From assembly GCA_937892995.1 (NCBI GenBank), contig CALBJS010000191.1, positions 1-20,029 on the forward strand: DNA of 20,029 bases, written 5' to 3'. The stretch comes from an uncultured Peptococcaceae bacterium. Lineage in GTDB: Bacteria > Bacillota > Desulfitobacteriia > Desulfitobacteriales > Syntrophobotulaceae. Positions within the stretch are counted from its first letter, which is position 1; the number at the start of each line of letters is the position of its first letter. Positions 7,607 to 14,973 of this stretch are shown one piece after another. The position numbers and the translations under genes were made by a program. A model generated the notes under the pieces. That model had not been told where the DNA came from and did not search any database. It worked only from the letters and a program-made list of their open reading frames with translations.

Positions 7607-8260
7607 TTATTTATCCTCAGCTTCGTTGGGATTTAGCTCCATCCCCTTAGCTAAAGTAATCATTTCTTCTAACCTTTGTTGCAAGTATTCATCTGTTGTA
7701 AGTCCGAGGGCTTTCTGCCATAATTCTTGAGCTTGTTGGTGATCATCTTTCTCATAGAAAAGGAACATCCCATACCCATACAAGGCCCCACTATTCTCGG
7801 GTTCCTTTTGGAGTATCTTATTATATGTCTTTTCAGCAAGTTCAGAATCGCCAAGAAGAAAGGCCGTAGTTGCTAATTTAAGCATTACATCACTACTTTC
7901 CTCTTTGGCCAGCACCTGCCGATACATTTCCTTTGCTTTACCGAGATCTTCTTTATGCTCCTTAACGTTTAATTGGGCTGTAACTATCGCTTTATCATAA
8001 TAGGCATCTCCAAGTGCAAGCTTAGTATCAGAGTCTTCAGGATTTCCTTCTAGCTTTGCAGTCAAAGCCTCTACTATTTGTTTTCGTTCATTATATTCTT
8101 TTTCTAAGATCTGTTGGCTTTGATTTTGCTCGTCTTGCTCCATCCCAGGCTGAAAGATTGATACAAAAGATGATCCTATCAACGTAAACGAAATAATAGC
8201 CACAATTATTCCTACCGTCCATTTTTGTGTTCTTTTTTGCACTTTTTTTCCCTTTCTCAT
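7607..8260 (-). CDS. membrane-anchored tetratricopeptide-repeat protein
   Basis: 217 residues. A basic N-terminus is followed by one membrane segment (about 14-34), a Gln/Glu-rich helical linker, and three or so TPR units between about 70 and 190 (for example ALGDAYYDKA, MLKLATTAFLLGDSELAEKTY, ALYGYGMFLFYEKDDHQQAQELW). TPR domains act as protein-binding scaffolds; partners here are unknown. The ATG at 8260 lacks a ribosome binding site. The in-frame GTG at 8242 has AGAAAGGG about 7 nt upstream and is the better start, giving 211 residues and still keeping the membrane segment. Gap to the upstream oxidoreductase gene is about 45 nt and to the MBL gene 34 nt, so it is probably in the same transcript. 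Similar TPR proteins often precede htrA-type genes in anaerobic Firmicutes, but function is unassigned. Confidence 0.8.
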   Translation of the reverse strand: MRKGKKVQKRTQKWTVGIIVAIISFTLIGSSFVSIFQPGMEQDEQNQSQQILEKEYNERKQIVEALTAKLEGNPEDSDTKLALGDAYYDKAIVTAQLNVKEHKEDLGKAKEMYRQVLAKEESSDVMLKLATTAFLLGDSELAEKTYNKILQKEPENSGALYGYGMFLFYEKDDHQQAQELWQKALGLTTDEYLQQRLEEMITLAKGMELNPNEAEDK

Positions 8261-8305
8261 ATTAATTTTGCTTCAAGAATTTTCTATTAATTATTATTCT
8301 AATCT

Positions 8306-10327
8306 TTATTCCTGATTAGTTAACCTAATTCGACAGAAATTATCATAGTAGGCGGTATTTTCCCCCATACCGGATAATTTTCCCGGAATAAGACAATTAA
8401 CGCCCAGGTAATTATTATCCGTTGTTCCCTCTGGAATCACTACCGTTTGTTCATGAATATCATCAGAGATATAGGCTACCGCCCTAAGCTCTCCTGTTTC
8501 ACTCTCAACAACTATCTTATCTCCGTTAATAATTCCGTGAACAGAAGCTGTTTCCGGATGAAGGTAAGCACTAAATCCATCCTCCGCTTGAAACTGAGTA
8601 TGGAGCGCCATATCTGGATGAGGGGTCATCAGAATATAGGGATATTCCACATCCTGTCTTTCATGACTTTCTTCTTTTGAACTTTGCTGAAGATAGCTTT
8701 CCAAAGCGAGTTTCTCAAAATACGTTTCGACTGGGCTTGCACTTCCTCCGAAAAATTCTTCTTTGGTTACTAGTTCAATCTTCCCACTCGGGGTAGTGAA
8801 CTTTTTATCCTCCCAAGCTACCTTAGGAATATACGGTGCCTTGATCGGGCCTTTTTGCAGCTCAGCCAAAGTGATTCCGTATTTATGTAAAGGTTCAATA
8901 ATATATTCAAGCCATTCCGTGGATGTGTGAGGAAAGTAATCCTTTAGCCCTAGCTTCCCGGCCAATTCAGTAAAGATCAGCGGCTCCGGTTTGGCTTCTC
9001 CTTGGGGTTCGAGTACTTGGGGGGCATAATGGAGCCTATTACTCCAGGATGTCACCACAATATCTTCTTCTTCGAAGATAGTAGCGATAGGGAGTACTAA
9101 GTCTGCTAGAGCAGCAGTTTGACTCATCCGTCGCTCGAGTACTACTTTAAAAGGAATGGTATTCCATAGTTCTCGCCACTTAAACGAGTCAGGCTCAGTG
9201 ACAAGTGGATTGGTACGGGTAACAAAAGCCAACTCAATCTTCGGCAAAGTCTCTTGCTTTAAAAGTTCATAAGCCATGGTGGCATGCGGGAAGGTACGGG
9301 GTTTACGCTTTTCATCCGGCAGAAGTACGGAATTCAAATTCTCTTGATGATACTGGTGAGCATAGAATACTCCTCCCCCTTGGCAACCGATATTTCCGCT
9401 GATAGTCGCCAGGGCATCTATGGCTCGTATGGTATTTCCGCCATTGACATAACGCTGTAAACCATAGCCAAGATAGAACATTACCGGGCGTTCATGGGTT
9501 ATCCGCTTTGCTAGACTCTCCATAATTTCTACAGAAACACCCGTAACTGCCGATGCTCTTTCGGGGGGATATTCTTTAATCAATGCGGCATACGGACCAA
9601 AATTCAGGGCATAATCCCTTACAAAATCAAAATCCATCCATCTCTCTCTTAAGACAATATGAGAGATGCCTAAAGCCAAGATCCCGTCTGTCCCCGGATT
9701 GACCTTAATGTATTCCTGAGCAAAGGCCGTACTTTTAACGTGCAAAGGATTAATCACTGCAATATTAGTTCCCCTCTCCGCCACTTGGCGCAAAAGGGGG
9801 ATCAGATGCTTATTAGTCACGGCCGGATCTCGTCCCCAGAGGATAATAGTTTTAGAATTAAGCATTTCTTCCCAGTCACTGGAGTACACCGCCCCAAAAT
9901 CCTTTTCTTGAGCTTTGATTCCCGCTCCCCAGCACATGGATCCTCTAGGTTCGGTTACCCCTCCTAAAGCCTGAAAGAAGCGGCGATCCAGTTCTCGCAG
10001 CCTACCATTGTGGCCGCTATCAAACAGATGAAGGATAGCTTGTGAACCAACTTTTGCTACCGTCTCTTCGATCTTCTCCGTGATAATTTGGTAAGCTTCA
10101 TCCCAACCTATCTCCTGCCAATTTCCCTTGGTCTTTAAACGGGGATGTAGTAAGCGATCCGGGGAATAAACCAGGTCTCCCAAGGCTCTGCCTTTAGGAC
10201 ACACAAATCCGCTTACCCCCATTGTCTGCCTATCCCCATGAACTTTTATTCTGTCTCCTAAGATTTCAACTAAGAAGCTGCAACAATCCGGGCAATTTAA
10301 AGGACAGACCGAGCGTTTCGTGGCCAT
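8306..10327 (-). CDS. molybdopterin-dependent oxidoreductase with N-terminal 4Fe-4S cluster
   Basis: 673 residues from the ATG at 10327, chosen because GGAGGG lies 7 nt upstream; an ATG five codons earlier overlaps that site and is less likely. Cytoplasmic: no Tat signal, starts MATKRSVCPLNC. Iron-sulfur motif C8, C12, C16 and C43, with the typical CPKG after the last Cys. The molybdenum-ligand region is GSMCWGAG with C132 the likely metal ligand. The central molybdopterin domain runs to about 540 and the C-terminal dinucleotide-binding domain from about 560 (TPHPDMALHTQFQAEDG, HPETASVHGI, GDKIVVES). Substrate is not predictable; formate dehydrogenase, thiosulfate/polysulfide reductase and uncharacterised COG0243 enzymes share this layout. 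No ferredoxin-like or membrane partner subunit is adjacent. It follows scfB by about 70 nt without a terminator. Confidence 0.88.
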   Translation of the reverse strand: MATKRSVCPLNCPDCCSFLVEILGDRIKVHGDRQTMGVSGFVCPKGRALGDLVYSPDRLLHPRLKTKGNWQEIGWDEAYQIITEKIEETVAKVGSQAILHLFDSGHNGRLRELDRRFFQALGGVTEPRGSMCWGAGIKAQEKDFGAVYSSDWEEMLNSKTIILWGRDPAVTNKHLIPLLRQVAERGTNIAVINPLHVKSTAFAQEYIKVNPGTDGILALGISHIVLRERWMDFDFVRDYALNFGPYAALIKEYPPERASAVTGVSVEIMESLAKRITHERPVMFYLGYGLQRYVNGGNTIRAIDALATISGNIGCQGGGVFYAHQYHQENLNSVLLPDEKRKPRTFPHATMAYELLKQETLPKIELAFVTRTNPLVTEPDSFKWRELWNTIPFKVVLERRMSQTAALADLVLPIATIFEEEDIVVTSWSNRLHYAPQVLEPQGEAKPEPLIFTELAGKLGLKDYFPHTSTEWLEYIIEPLHKYGITLAELQKGPIKAPYIPKVAWEDKKFTTPSGKIELVTKEEFFGGSASPVETYFEKLALESYLQQSSKEESHERQDVEYPYILMTPHPDMALHTQFQAEDGFSAYLHPETASVHGIINGDKIVVESETGELRAVAYISDDIHEQTVVIPEGTTDNNYLGVNCLIPGKLSGMGENTAYYDNFCRIRLTNQE

Positions 10328-10398
10328 AGTTATTCCCTCCATCTCTTATCCTTATCTTATTAAGCAATCATTAATATTTCCTGAGAATCGGTAATTTC

Positions 10399-11847
10399 TT
10401 AAACTAAAGTCCTTTGTTCAATTTCCCTAATCTTTAGGTAATAAGCTACTTCCAGCCTCTTTTTCTGCAGCTCACAACCTAAGGGATAGACCTTGGTTAA
10501 TTCTCTGCTGAAGGCAACATTAGCCGCATGACAACCTCCGCTGCAAGAATAACGAGCCCAGCAACTGGAACATTCTTCTTTAGCATAGACATGAGCCTTA
10601 CGAAATTCTTGCACAAGTTCTTCCTTCAAATAACTGCCGGAATCATGCAAAGAACCAAGTTTGTATTTTTCTTGCCCTACAAACTGATGACATGGATAGA
10701 TTTCCCCTTCAGGAGAAATAGCTACATACTCATGCCCCGCCCCGCAACCTGATAACCTCTTAGGTAGACAAGGACCATCATCCAGTCCGGCATTAAAGTG
10801 GAAAAATGAAAATTCCTTGCCCTTGGACCTATATTCTAAAATCTTTTCCCCTAAAATATCATAGCTTTCCTTAATTTTTACTAGATCTTCAGCTCGAAAA
10901 GCATAATTTTCTTTCGGTGGAGCCACTACCGGTTCCACCGAAACCCTTTTGATACCTAAGTCAGCCATGTGAAGAACATCTTTATAAAAATCAGTATTAT
11001 AATGGGTATACGTTCCGCGTACATAATAATACTTACCGATCGCATACTGCGAACTATCCGGTCTTTTCTTAATAAAGTTAAGAATCCTGGGGACAATTCG
11101 AGCATAGCTCCCTTTTCCGCTAGCATAAGGACGCATCTTATCATTTACTTCTTGACGCCCATCCAAGCTTAAGACCACACTTACCCCTTCTTCTTCCAGA
11201 AAATCAGCTACCGCTTCATCCAAAAGAACTGCATTAGTGGTCAGGGTGAACTTCATGTTCTTACCGACTTTTTGGGCCTCTTCTTTACCATAGGCAATCA
11301 GTTGCCGAACGACTTGAAAATTCAGCAAAGGTTCTCCCCCGAAGAAGTCTACTTCACATTGGGCCCTTTGACCGCTATGTTTTAATAAAAAGTCAATAGC
11401 CAATTGCCCCGTTTCCAGGCTCATTAACTCCCTGCTTCCTCCAAAGGGACCTGTCCCCGCAAAACAATATTTGCAGCGCAAATTACAATCATGGGCTACA
11501 TGTAAGCACATGGCTTTGATTAGCGGCACATCGGGATAGGATGGCTCGATCTTCTCCGCTTCCGGGGAGAAAAGCAGCTTTTCCTTTTGCAGTTCGGCCA
11601 ATTCCGCTAATATTTCCTCCCTTTCCTGATCCGCAAACCCGCTACCGACCGTCCTAAGTATTTTTTCCGGATCAGCTAGGCTTTGAGGATTATCTCTTTG
11701 TACTTGAATTATCTCTTGAATATAACTATAAACTTGGTCATCTAAAACATGGAGAGAGCCCGAATTAACATCATAAGCAATGCTTAGATCGCCCTGCCGG
11801 TAAAGGTGTACATTTTTAGCTATATTGTAATCTTTAAGGTTTAACAT
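10399..11847 (-). CDS. scfB: SCIFF peptide thioether-forming radical SAM/SPASM maturase
   Basis: 482 residues. Installs Cys-to-Thr thioether cross-links in the SCIFF precursor using S-adenosylmethionine. An N-terminal precursor-recognition-type domain (about 1-100) precedes the radical SAM core with C121-x3-C125-x2-C128. GGEPLLN (about 170-176) is the SAM-binding GGE region. C-terminal SPASM cysteines for auxiliary clusters: C360, C368, C386, C426, C429, C435, C439 and C458. The match to the maturase family is strengthened by the SCIFF peptide gene 163 nt upstream. ATG at 11847 has GAGG 5 nt upstream. A terminator-like hairpin between precursor and maturase would keep maturase expression below that of the peptide. 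Confidence 0.95.
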   Translation of the reverse strand: MLNLKDYNIAKNVHLYRQGDLSIAYDVNSGSLHVLDDQVYSYIQEIIQVQRDNPQSLADPEKILRTVGSGFADQEREEILAELAELQKEKLLFSPEAEKIEPSYPDVPLIKAMCLHVAHDCNLRCKYCFAGTGPFGGSRELMSLETGQLAIDFLLKHSGQRAQCEVDFFGGEPLLNFQVVRQLIAYGKEEAQKVGKNMKFTLTTNAVLLDEAVADFLEEEGVSVVLSLDGRQEVNDKMRPYASGKGSYARIVPRILNFIKKRPDSSQYAIGKYYYVRGTYTHYNTDFYKDVLHMADLGIKRVSVEPVVAPPKENYAFRAEDLVKIKESYDILGEKILEYRSKGKEFSFFHFNAGLDDGPCLPKRLSGCGAGHEYVAISPEGEIYPCHQFVGQEKYKLGSLHDSGSYLKEELVQEFRKAHVYAKEECSSCWARYSCSGGCHAANVAFSRELTKVYPLGCELQKKRLEVAYYLKIREIEQRTLV

Positions 11848-11940
11848 GTCTTCCTCTTCTCGCTTATTTATATTTCTGTGATTCTAAAGTTCCTCTATAT
11901 TATATCATTGCCTGTCCTTCAGGGCTAAAAAATAATAATT

Positions 11941-11980
11941 TAAAGTAAAATAGGACCTTGTTTTTATTAACACGGTCCTA
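11941..11980 (-). terminator. terminator/attenuator between scfA and scfB
   Basis: Minus strand: stem 11971-11980 with 11951-11960 (10 bp, one mismatch), loop of ten bases, then TTTTACTTT and a further run of six T near 11930. It starts 30 nt past the scfA stop. It would end most scfA transcripts while letting some read into scfB, giving more substrate peptide than enzyme. Confidence 0.7.
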
Positions 11981-12009
11981 GTCCTAATTATTAGCTTGAT
12001 ATTCTTCAG

Positions 12010-12150
12010 TTATTTCTCACATACCTGATTACCAACTGTACAGGAAGTCTTGCAAGCAGACTGACAGGATGTCTGGCATTGGCCACAGCCTCCGGTCTTC
12101 GCTGTTAGACTTAAGTTTCCTTTAATGACTGTCTGAATATGTTTTGCCAT
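12010..12150 (-). CDS. scfA: SCIFF (six cysteines in forty-five residues) ribosomal peptide precursor
   Basis: 46-residue peptide, easily missed because of size. It starts MAKHIQTVIKGNLSL and carries six cysteines at 22, 25, 29, 33, 37 and 44, with the TGGCGQCQTSCQSACKTSC core typical of SCIFF and threonines at 27, 35 and 38 available for thioether formation. Excellent binding site (AAGGAGG, 6 nt from ATG). That site overlaps the stop codon of the upstream lipoprotein gene, 11 nt away, so the two should be co-transcribed. SCIFF is almost universal in Clostridia and its biological role is unknown; the maturase gene scfB follows. Family assignment is near certain from the cysteine pattern and the neighbour. 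Confidence 0.97.
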   Translation of the reverse strand: MAKHIQTVIKGNLSLTAKTGGCGQCQTSCQSACKTSCTVGNQVCEK

Positions 12151-12161
12151 AGGTATCCTCC

Positions 12162-12737
12162 TTAATCTTTAGGTTGACTGAATAGATAAATTATTTTATG
12201 ATCTTCGGAGTAACCGGTTATGTCCGCGTTTACTGATGGCATTTGGGGTTCACTCACGAATGCATACCATAATTTAAGTCCATCACAATCAACGATTTTT
12301 CCGGTTACAGTCTCACCATTTGTTGTCGTAACTGTAACCTTCGTTATATCTTTATTAATAACCTTACCATAATATACAGAATGTTGATTTTTTTTATCAC
12401 CTAAATCCGCATAACGCCATTGAAGTCCTTCCGGATAGGTTACAAGCTTGCCAATACTACTGCCGATCCAATCCCAGCCAAATTTGCTCTTGGAAAATAT
12501 TCCGGCACTTAACTCATCCTCATAGGTGTAAAAAACAATTCCCGAATTATCGCCAATTTGTTCAATATGCACTACCGTATATCCCTTAGGGATCAAAGGC
12601 TTTGCCTTCTCTACGGCCTCCTCCAGAGAATTGCAGCCAGCCAAACCCAGCATCATCACCATAATCAACAAAAGGGATAATCCTCTTGTCTTAATTCCCT
12701 TCTTCCTGTGTGCATGGCTACGAAAATCAGATAACAT
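12162..12737 (-). CDS. hypothetical lipoprotein
   Basis: 191 residues. A long basic N-region (1-18), hydrophobic stretch (20-31) and a lipobox LAGC ending at C35 predict signal peptidase II processing and lipid anchoring on the outer face of the membrane. The mature part (about 157 residues) looks beta-rich, with patterns such as VVHIEQIGDNSGIVFYTYED and ITKVTVTTTNGETVTGKI. I do not recognise a family or active site. GAGGAG lies 13 nt before the ATG, which is long; no better start is seen. The stop codon TAA runs into the scfA ribosome binding site. No promoter is clear in 12738-12900. Confidence 0.75.
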   Translation of the reverse strand: MLSDFRSHAHRKKGIKTRGLSLLLIMVMMLGLAGCNSLEEAVEKAKPLIPKGYTVVHIEQIGDNSGIVFYTYEDELSAGIFSKSKFGWDWIGSSIGKLVTYPEGLQWRYADLGDKKNQHSVYYGKVINKDITKVTVTTTNGETVTGKIVDCDGLKLWYAFVSEPQMPSVNADITGYSEDHKIIYLFSQPKD

Positions 12738-12900
12738 ACTTTCTTTTCAGCTCCTCTCAGCCCTTAGGGACCTTACAAAAGCATATTCATTTCATTCTTT
12801 TCTGTATGAAATCTGTTACTTCATTTGCTTATAACTTTACGCTCTAGATTGAATAGATAAAACCTTGAATTTGCTAATTTTTCCTTAAAGTTCACGGGTA

Positions 12901-12921
12901 TAGCCAGCTTACAGCTGGCTA
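12901..12921 (-). terminator. hairpin downstream of tRNA-Gly
   Basis: Perfect 8-bp inverted repeat (12901-12908 with 12914-12921) and a 5-nt loop, 19 nt past the tRNA-Gly 3' end. On the minus strand no U-tract follows, so it is a weak terminator or a processing/stability stem. On the plus strand a T-rich stretch follows, but no plus-strand gene precedes it. Confidence 0.35.
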
Positions 12922-12940
12922 TTATGCATTTTTACATGAT

Positions 12941-13015
12941 TGGAGCGGAAGACGGGATTCGAACCCGCGATCCTCGGCTTGGGAAGCCAATGCTCTACCG
13001 CTGAGCCACTTCCGC
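12941..13015 (-). tRNA. tRNA-Gly (anticodon CCC)
   Basis: 75 nt with encoded CCA (12941-12943). The 7-bp acceptor GCGGAAG pairs with CTTCCGC. The anticodon loop TTCCCAA between TTGGC and GCCGA gives anticodon CCC, decoding GGG. T-arm GGGTTCGAATCCC is intact. It has its own promoter at 13047-13075. Confidence 0.95.
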
Positions 13016-13046
13016 ATATTAATCTTATTTACAGAGGGTAACTTTA

Positions 13047-13075
13047 ATTATATTTATATTTTTAGCCTACGTCAA
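13047..13075 (-). promoter_or_regulatory. promoter of tRNA-Gly
   Basis: Minus-strand -35 TTGACG (13070-13075), 17-nt spacer, -10 TATAAT (13047-13052). Predicted start near 13040, about 25 nt before the tRNA. It lies downstream of the terminator that closes the other three tRNAs, so tRNA-Gly is an independent unit. Confidence 0.75.
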
Positions 13076-13114
13076 GTATCCATTAAAGTTTAGCCTTAGA
13101 ATCCAAAACTAGGC

Positions 13115-13147
13115 AAAAAAAGGCAAAACTCCTGTAGATTCTACAGG
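13115..13147 (-). terminator. terminator of the Lys-Glu-Phe tRNA unit
   Basis: Minus strand: stem CCTGTAG/CTACAGG (13141-13147 with 13131-13137), 3-nt loop, then TTTT and a run of seven T (13115-13121). It begins 16 nt after the tRNA-Phe CCA. Confidence 0.75.
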
Positions 13148-13162
13148 ATAATTCTACATATA

Positions 13163-13238
<76 letters not shown>

Positions 13239-13252
13239 GTAAATTTCAATAA

Positions 13253-13328
13253 TGGTGACCCCTACGGGATTTGAACCCGTGTTACCGCCGTGAAAGGGCG
13301 GTGTCTTAAACCACTTGACCAAGGGGCC
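13253..13328 (-). tRNA. tRNA-Glu (anticodon TTC)
   Basis: 76 nt with encoded CCA. Acceptor GGCCCCT/AGGGGTC (one G-T pair), anticodon loop CTTTCAC between CCGCC and GGCGG gives TTC. T-arm CGGGTTCAAATCCCG. Lies 14 nt from tRNA-Phe and 11 nt from tRNA-Lys. Confidence 0.95.
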
Positions 13329-13339
13329 GGAATCGATAT

Positions 13340-13415
13340 TGGTGAGCCATCCGCGACTCGAACGCGGGACGCCCTGATTAAAAGTCAGGTGCTCTACCGA
13401 CTGAGCTAATGGCCC
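13340..13415 (-). tRNA. tRNA-Lys (anticodon TTT)
   Basis: 76 nt with encoded CCA. Acceptor GGGCCAT/ATGGCTC, anticodon loop CTTTTAA between CCTGA and TCAGG gives TTT. T-arm GCGTTCGAGTCGC. First gene of the unit, about 15 nt after the -10. Confidence 0.95.
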
Positions 13416-13430
13416 ACGCCACGATTCATG

Positions 13431-13459
13431 ATTTTACATGATAGGAAAGCAACTGTCAA
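13431..13459 (-). promoter_or_regulatory. promoter of the Lys-Glu-Phe tRNA unit
   Basis: Minus-strand -35 TTGACA (perfect, 13454-13459), 17-nt spacer and -10 TAAAAT (13431-13436). Predicted start is only a few bases before tRNA-Lys. The stretch between it and the dnaB stop (13460-13624) is very AT-rich, with a run of eight A at 13499-13506 but no strong hairpin. Confidence 0.8.
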
Positions 13460-13624
13460 GAATCTTTTTTAGAAAATTTTTAATAATTTTTCTGTATCAA
13501 AAAAAATACTACGCCTACCCTTTACCAAGGATTTCAACAAAAGACAAATTACTTTAATGTTTTTTAAGGTCATGTTCCTAAAATATAAATAAAATAATTT
13601 AGGTACTGTTACTAGATTGGAATC

Positions 13625-14953
13625 TTAGTTATATTTCTTATCCAGATTAACAAATTTAGTAAACTCTTTAAGATATCCCAGTTCCACTGTACCTACCGGG
13701 CCATTACGGTGTTTAGCGATAATAATCTCAGCAATTCCCTTTTTCTCTGAATCCGGATTATAATATTCATCCCTATAAATAAAGGAAATAACATCCGCAT
13801 CCGCTTCGATTGCTCCGGATTCCAGAAGATCGGACATGATGGGTTTCTTATCCTGACGTTGCTCAACACTACGGTTAAGTTGGGAAAGAGCAATAACGGG
13901 TACGGATAATTCCCGAGCTACCCCTTTAAGTCCCCTGGATATCTGGGCAACTTCTTGTTGTCGATTTTCTGCTCTCCTACCTACCGTCATCAGTTGAAGA
14001 TAATCAATGATGATCAGCCCCAGACCTTGTTCCATCTTCAAACGTCGAGCCTTTGAGCGTAATTCAGCTAAGGAGATACCAACAGTATCATCAATGTAAA
14101 TAGGTGCCTCAGAAAGCGGCCCTACAGCCTGAGTCAATTTCGGCCAATCGGAGTCCAAGAGTTCCCCTGTTCTTACCCTTTGCTGGTCTACCATGGCTTC
14201 CGAACAGAGAAGTCTTTGGACTAACTGTTCTTTGGACATCTCCAAGCTAAATAAAGCAATAGGGATACCGGATCTAACCGCCGCATTCTGAGCCATATTT
14301 AAGACTAGGGCAGTTTTACCCATGGAGGGTCTTCCTGCAATAATGATGAGGTCTGAGGGCTGCCACCCGGAGGTAATCCGATCCAGCTCCTTAAAATATG
14401 ATGGAACTCCTGTCAAGTTTCCCTTATTCGAATATAAATATTCGATCTTATCAAAAGTCTTCAAAAGAATACTGCGGATCGAGACGAACCCTTCTTTAGT
14501 CTGCCTATGGGAAACCTCAAGAATAAGACGTTCAGCTTCTTCCAGGAGACTAAAGGCCTCTTCTCCTGCATCATAACCCTTTTCCTTGATATATCCCGCC
14601 ATCTTAATTAGTTGCCTGAGCAGGGATTTTTCCGCTACTATCCGAGCATAGTGTTCAACATTAGCTGCCGAAGGAACAGAACCGGCAATCTGAGAAATTG
14701 TACCTATACCGCCGATACTCTCCAGTCTTCCGGCTTGCCTTAAGTTTTCCGCAACAGTAACAAGATCGACGGGATCTCCTTTTTCAAAGATATCCCTAAT
14801 AACTAAATAGATACTTCTGTGATTATCCCGGTAGAAGTCCTCCGACTGCAGGATCTCAAAAACGGTGCTGCCCTTCTGAGGATCAAGCATAAGGGCTCCT
14901 AAAACAGCCTGTTCTGCCTCTAGATTATGGGGAGGAACTTTAGTAAGTCCCAT
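13625..14953 (-). CDS. dnaB: replicative DNA helicase DnaB
   Basis: 442 residues, the normal length (Bacillus DnaC). Hexameric 5'-3' helicase that unwinds DNA at the replication fork and recruits primase. The N-terminal domain (about 5-105) begins PPHNLEAEQAVLGA. A linker helix follows, then the RecA-like domain with Walker A GRPSMGKT (207-214), SLEMS (236-240), Walker B LIIIDYLQL (D317) and later SQLNR and ARHRNG-type arginine-finger region (AKHRNGPVG). No intein. GAGGAG lies 8 nt before the ATG. Starts 20 nt after the Lon-family protease stop, in the rplI-lon-dnaB order common in spore-forming anaerobes. Confidence 0.97.
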   Translation of the reverse strand: MGLTKVPPHNLEAEQAVLGALMLDPQKGSTVFEILQSEDFYRDNHRSIYLVIRDIFEKGDPVDLVTVAENLRQAGRLESIGGIGTISQIAGSVPSAANVEHYARIVAEKSLLRQLIKMAGYIKEKGYDAGEEAFSLLEEAERLILEVSHRQTKEGFVSIRSILLKTFDKIEYLYSNKGNLTGVPSYFKELDRITSGWQPSDLIIIAGRPSMGKTALVLNMAQNAAVRSGIPIALFSLEMSKEQLVQRLLCSEAMVDQQRVRTGELLDSDWPKLTQAVGPLSEAPIYIDDTVGISLAELRSKARRLKMEQGLGLIIIDYLQLMTVGRRAENRQQEVAQISRGLKGVARELSVPVIALSQLNRSVEQRQDKKPIMSDLLESGAIEADADVISFIYRDEYYNPDSEKKGIAEIIIAKHRNGPVGTVELGYLKEFTKFVNLDKKYN

Positions 14954-14973
14954 CTCTATTTCTCCTCGTTTCC

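Noticed and set aside
10956..11172. Overlapping 62- and 67-codon frames inside scfB
   Set aside because: Low-complexity Ile/Leu-rich shadows of the maturase gene without start signals.
13495..13535. Possible terminator after dnaB (short stem then eight T on the minus strand)
   Set aside because: The stem is only about 4 bp; the T-run alone does not make a convincing terminator.
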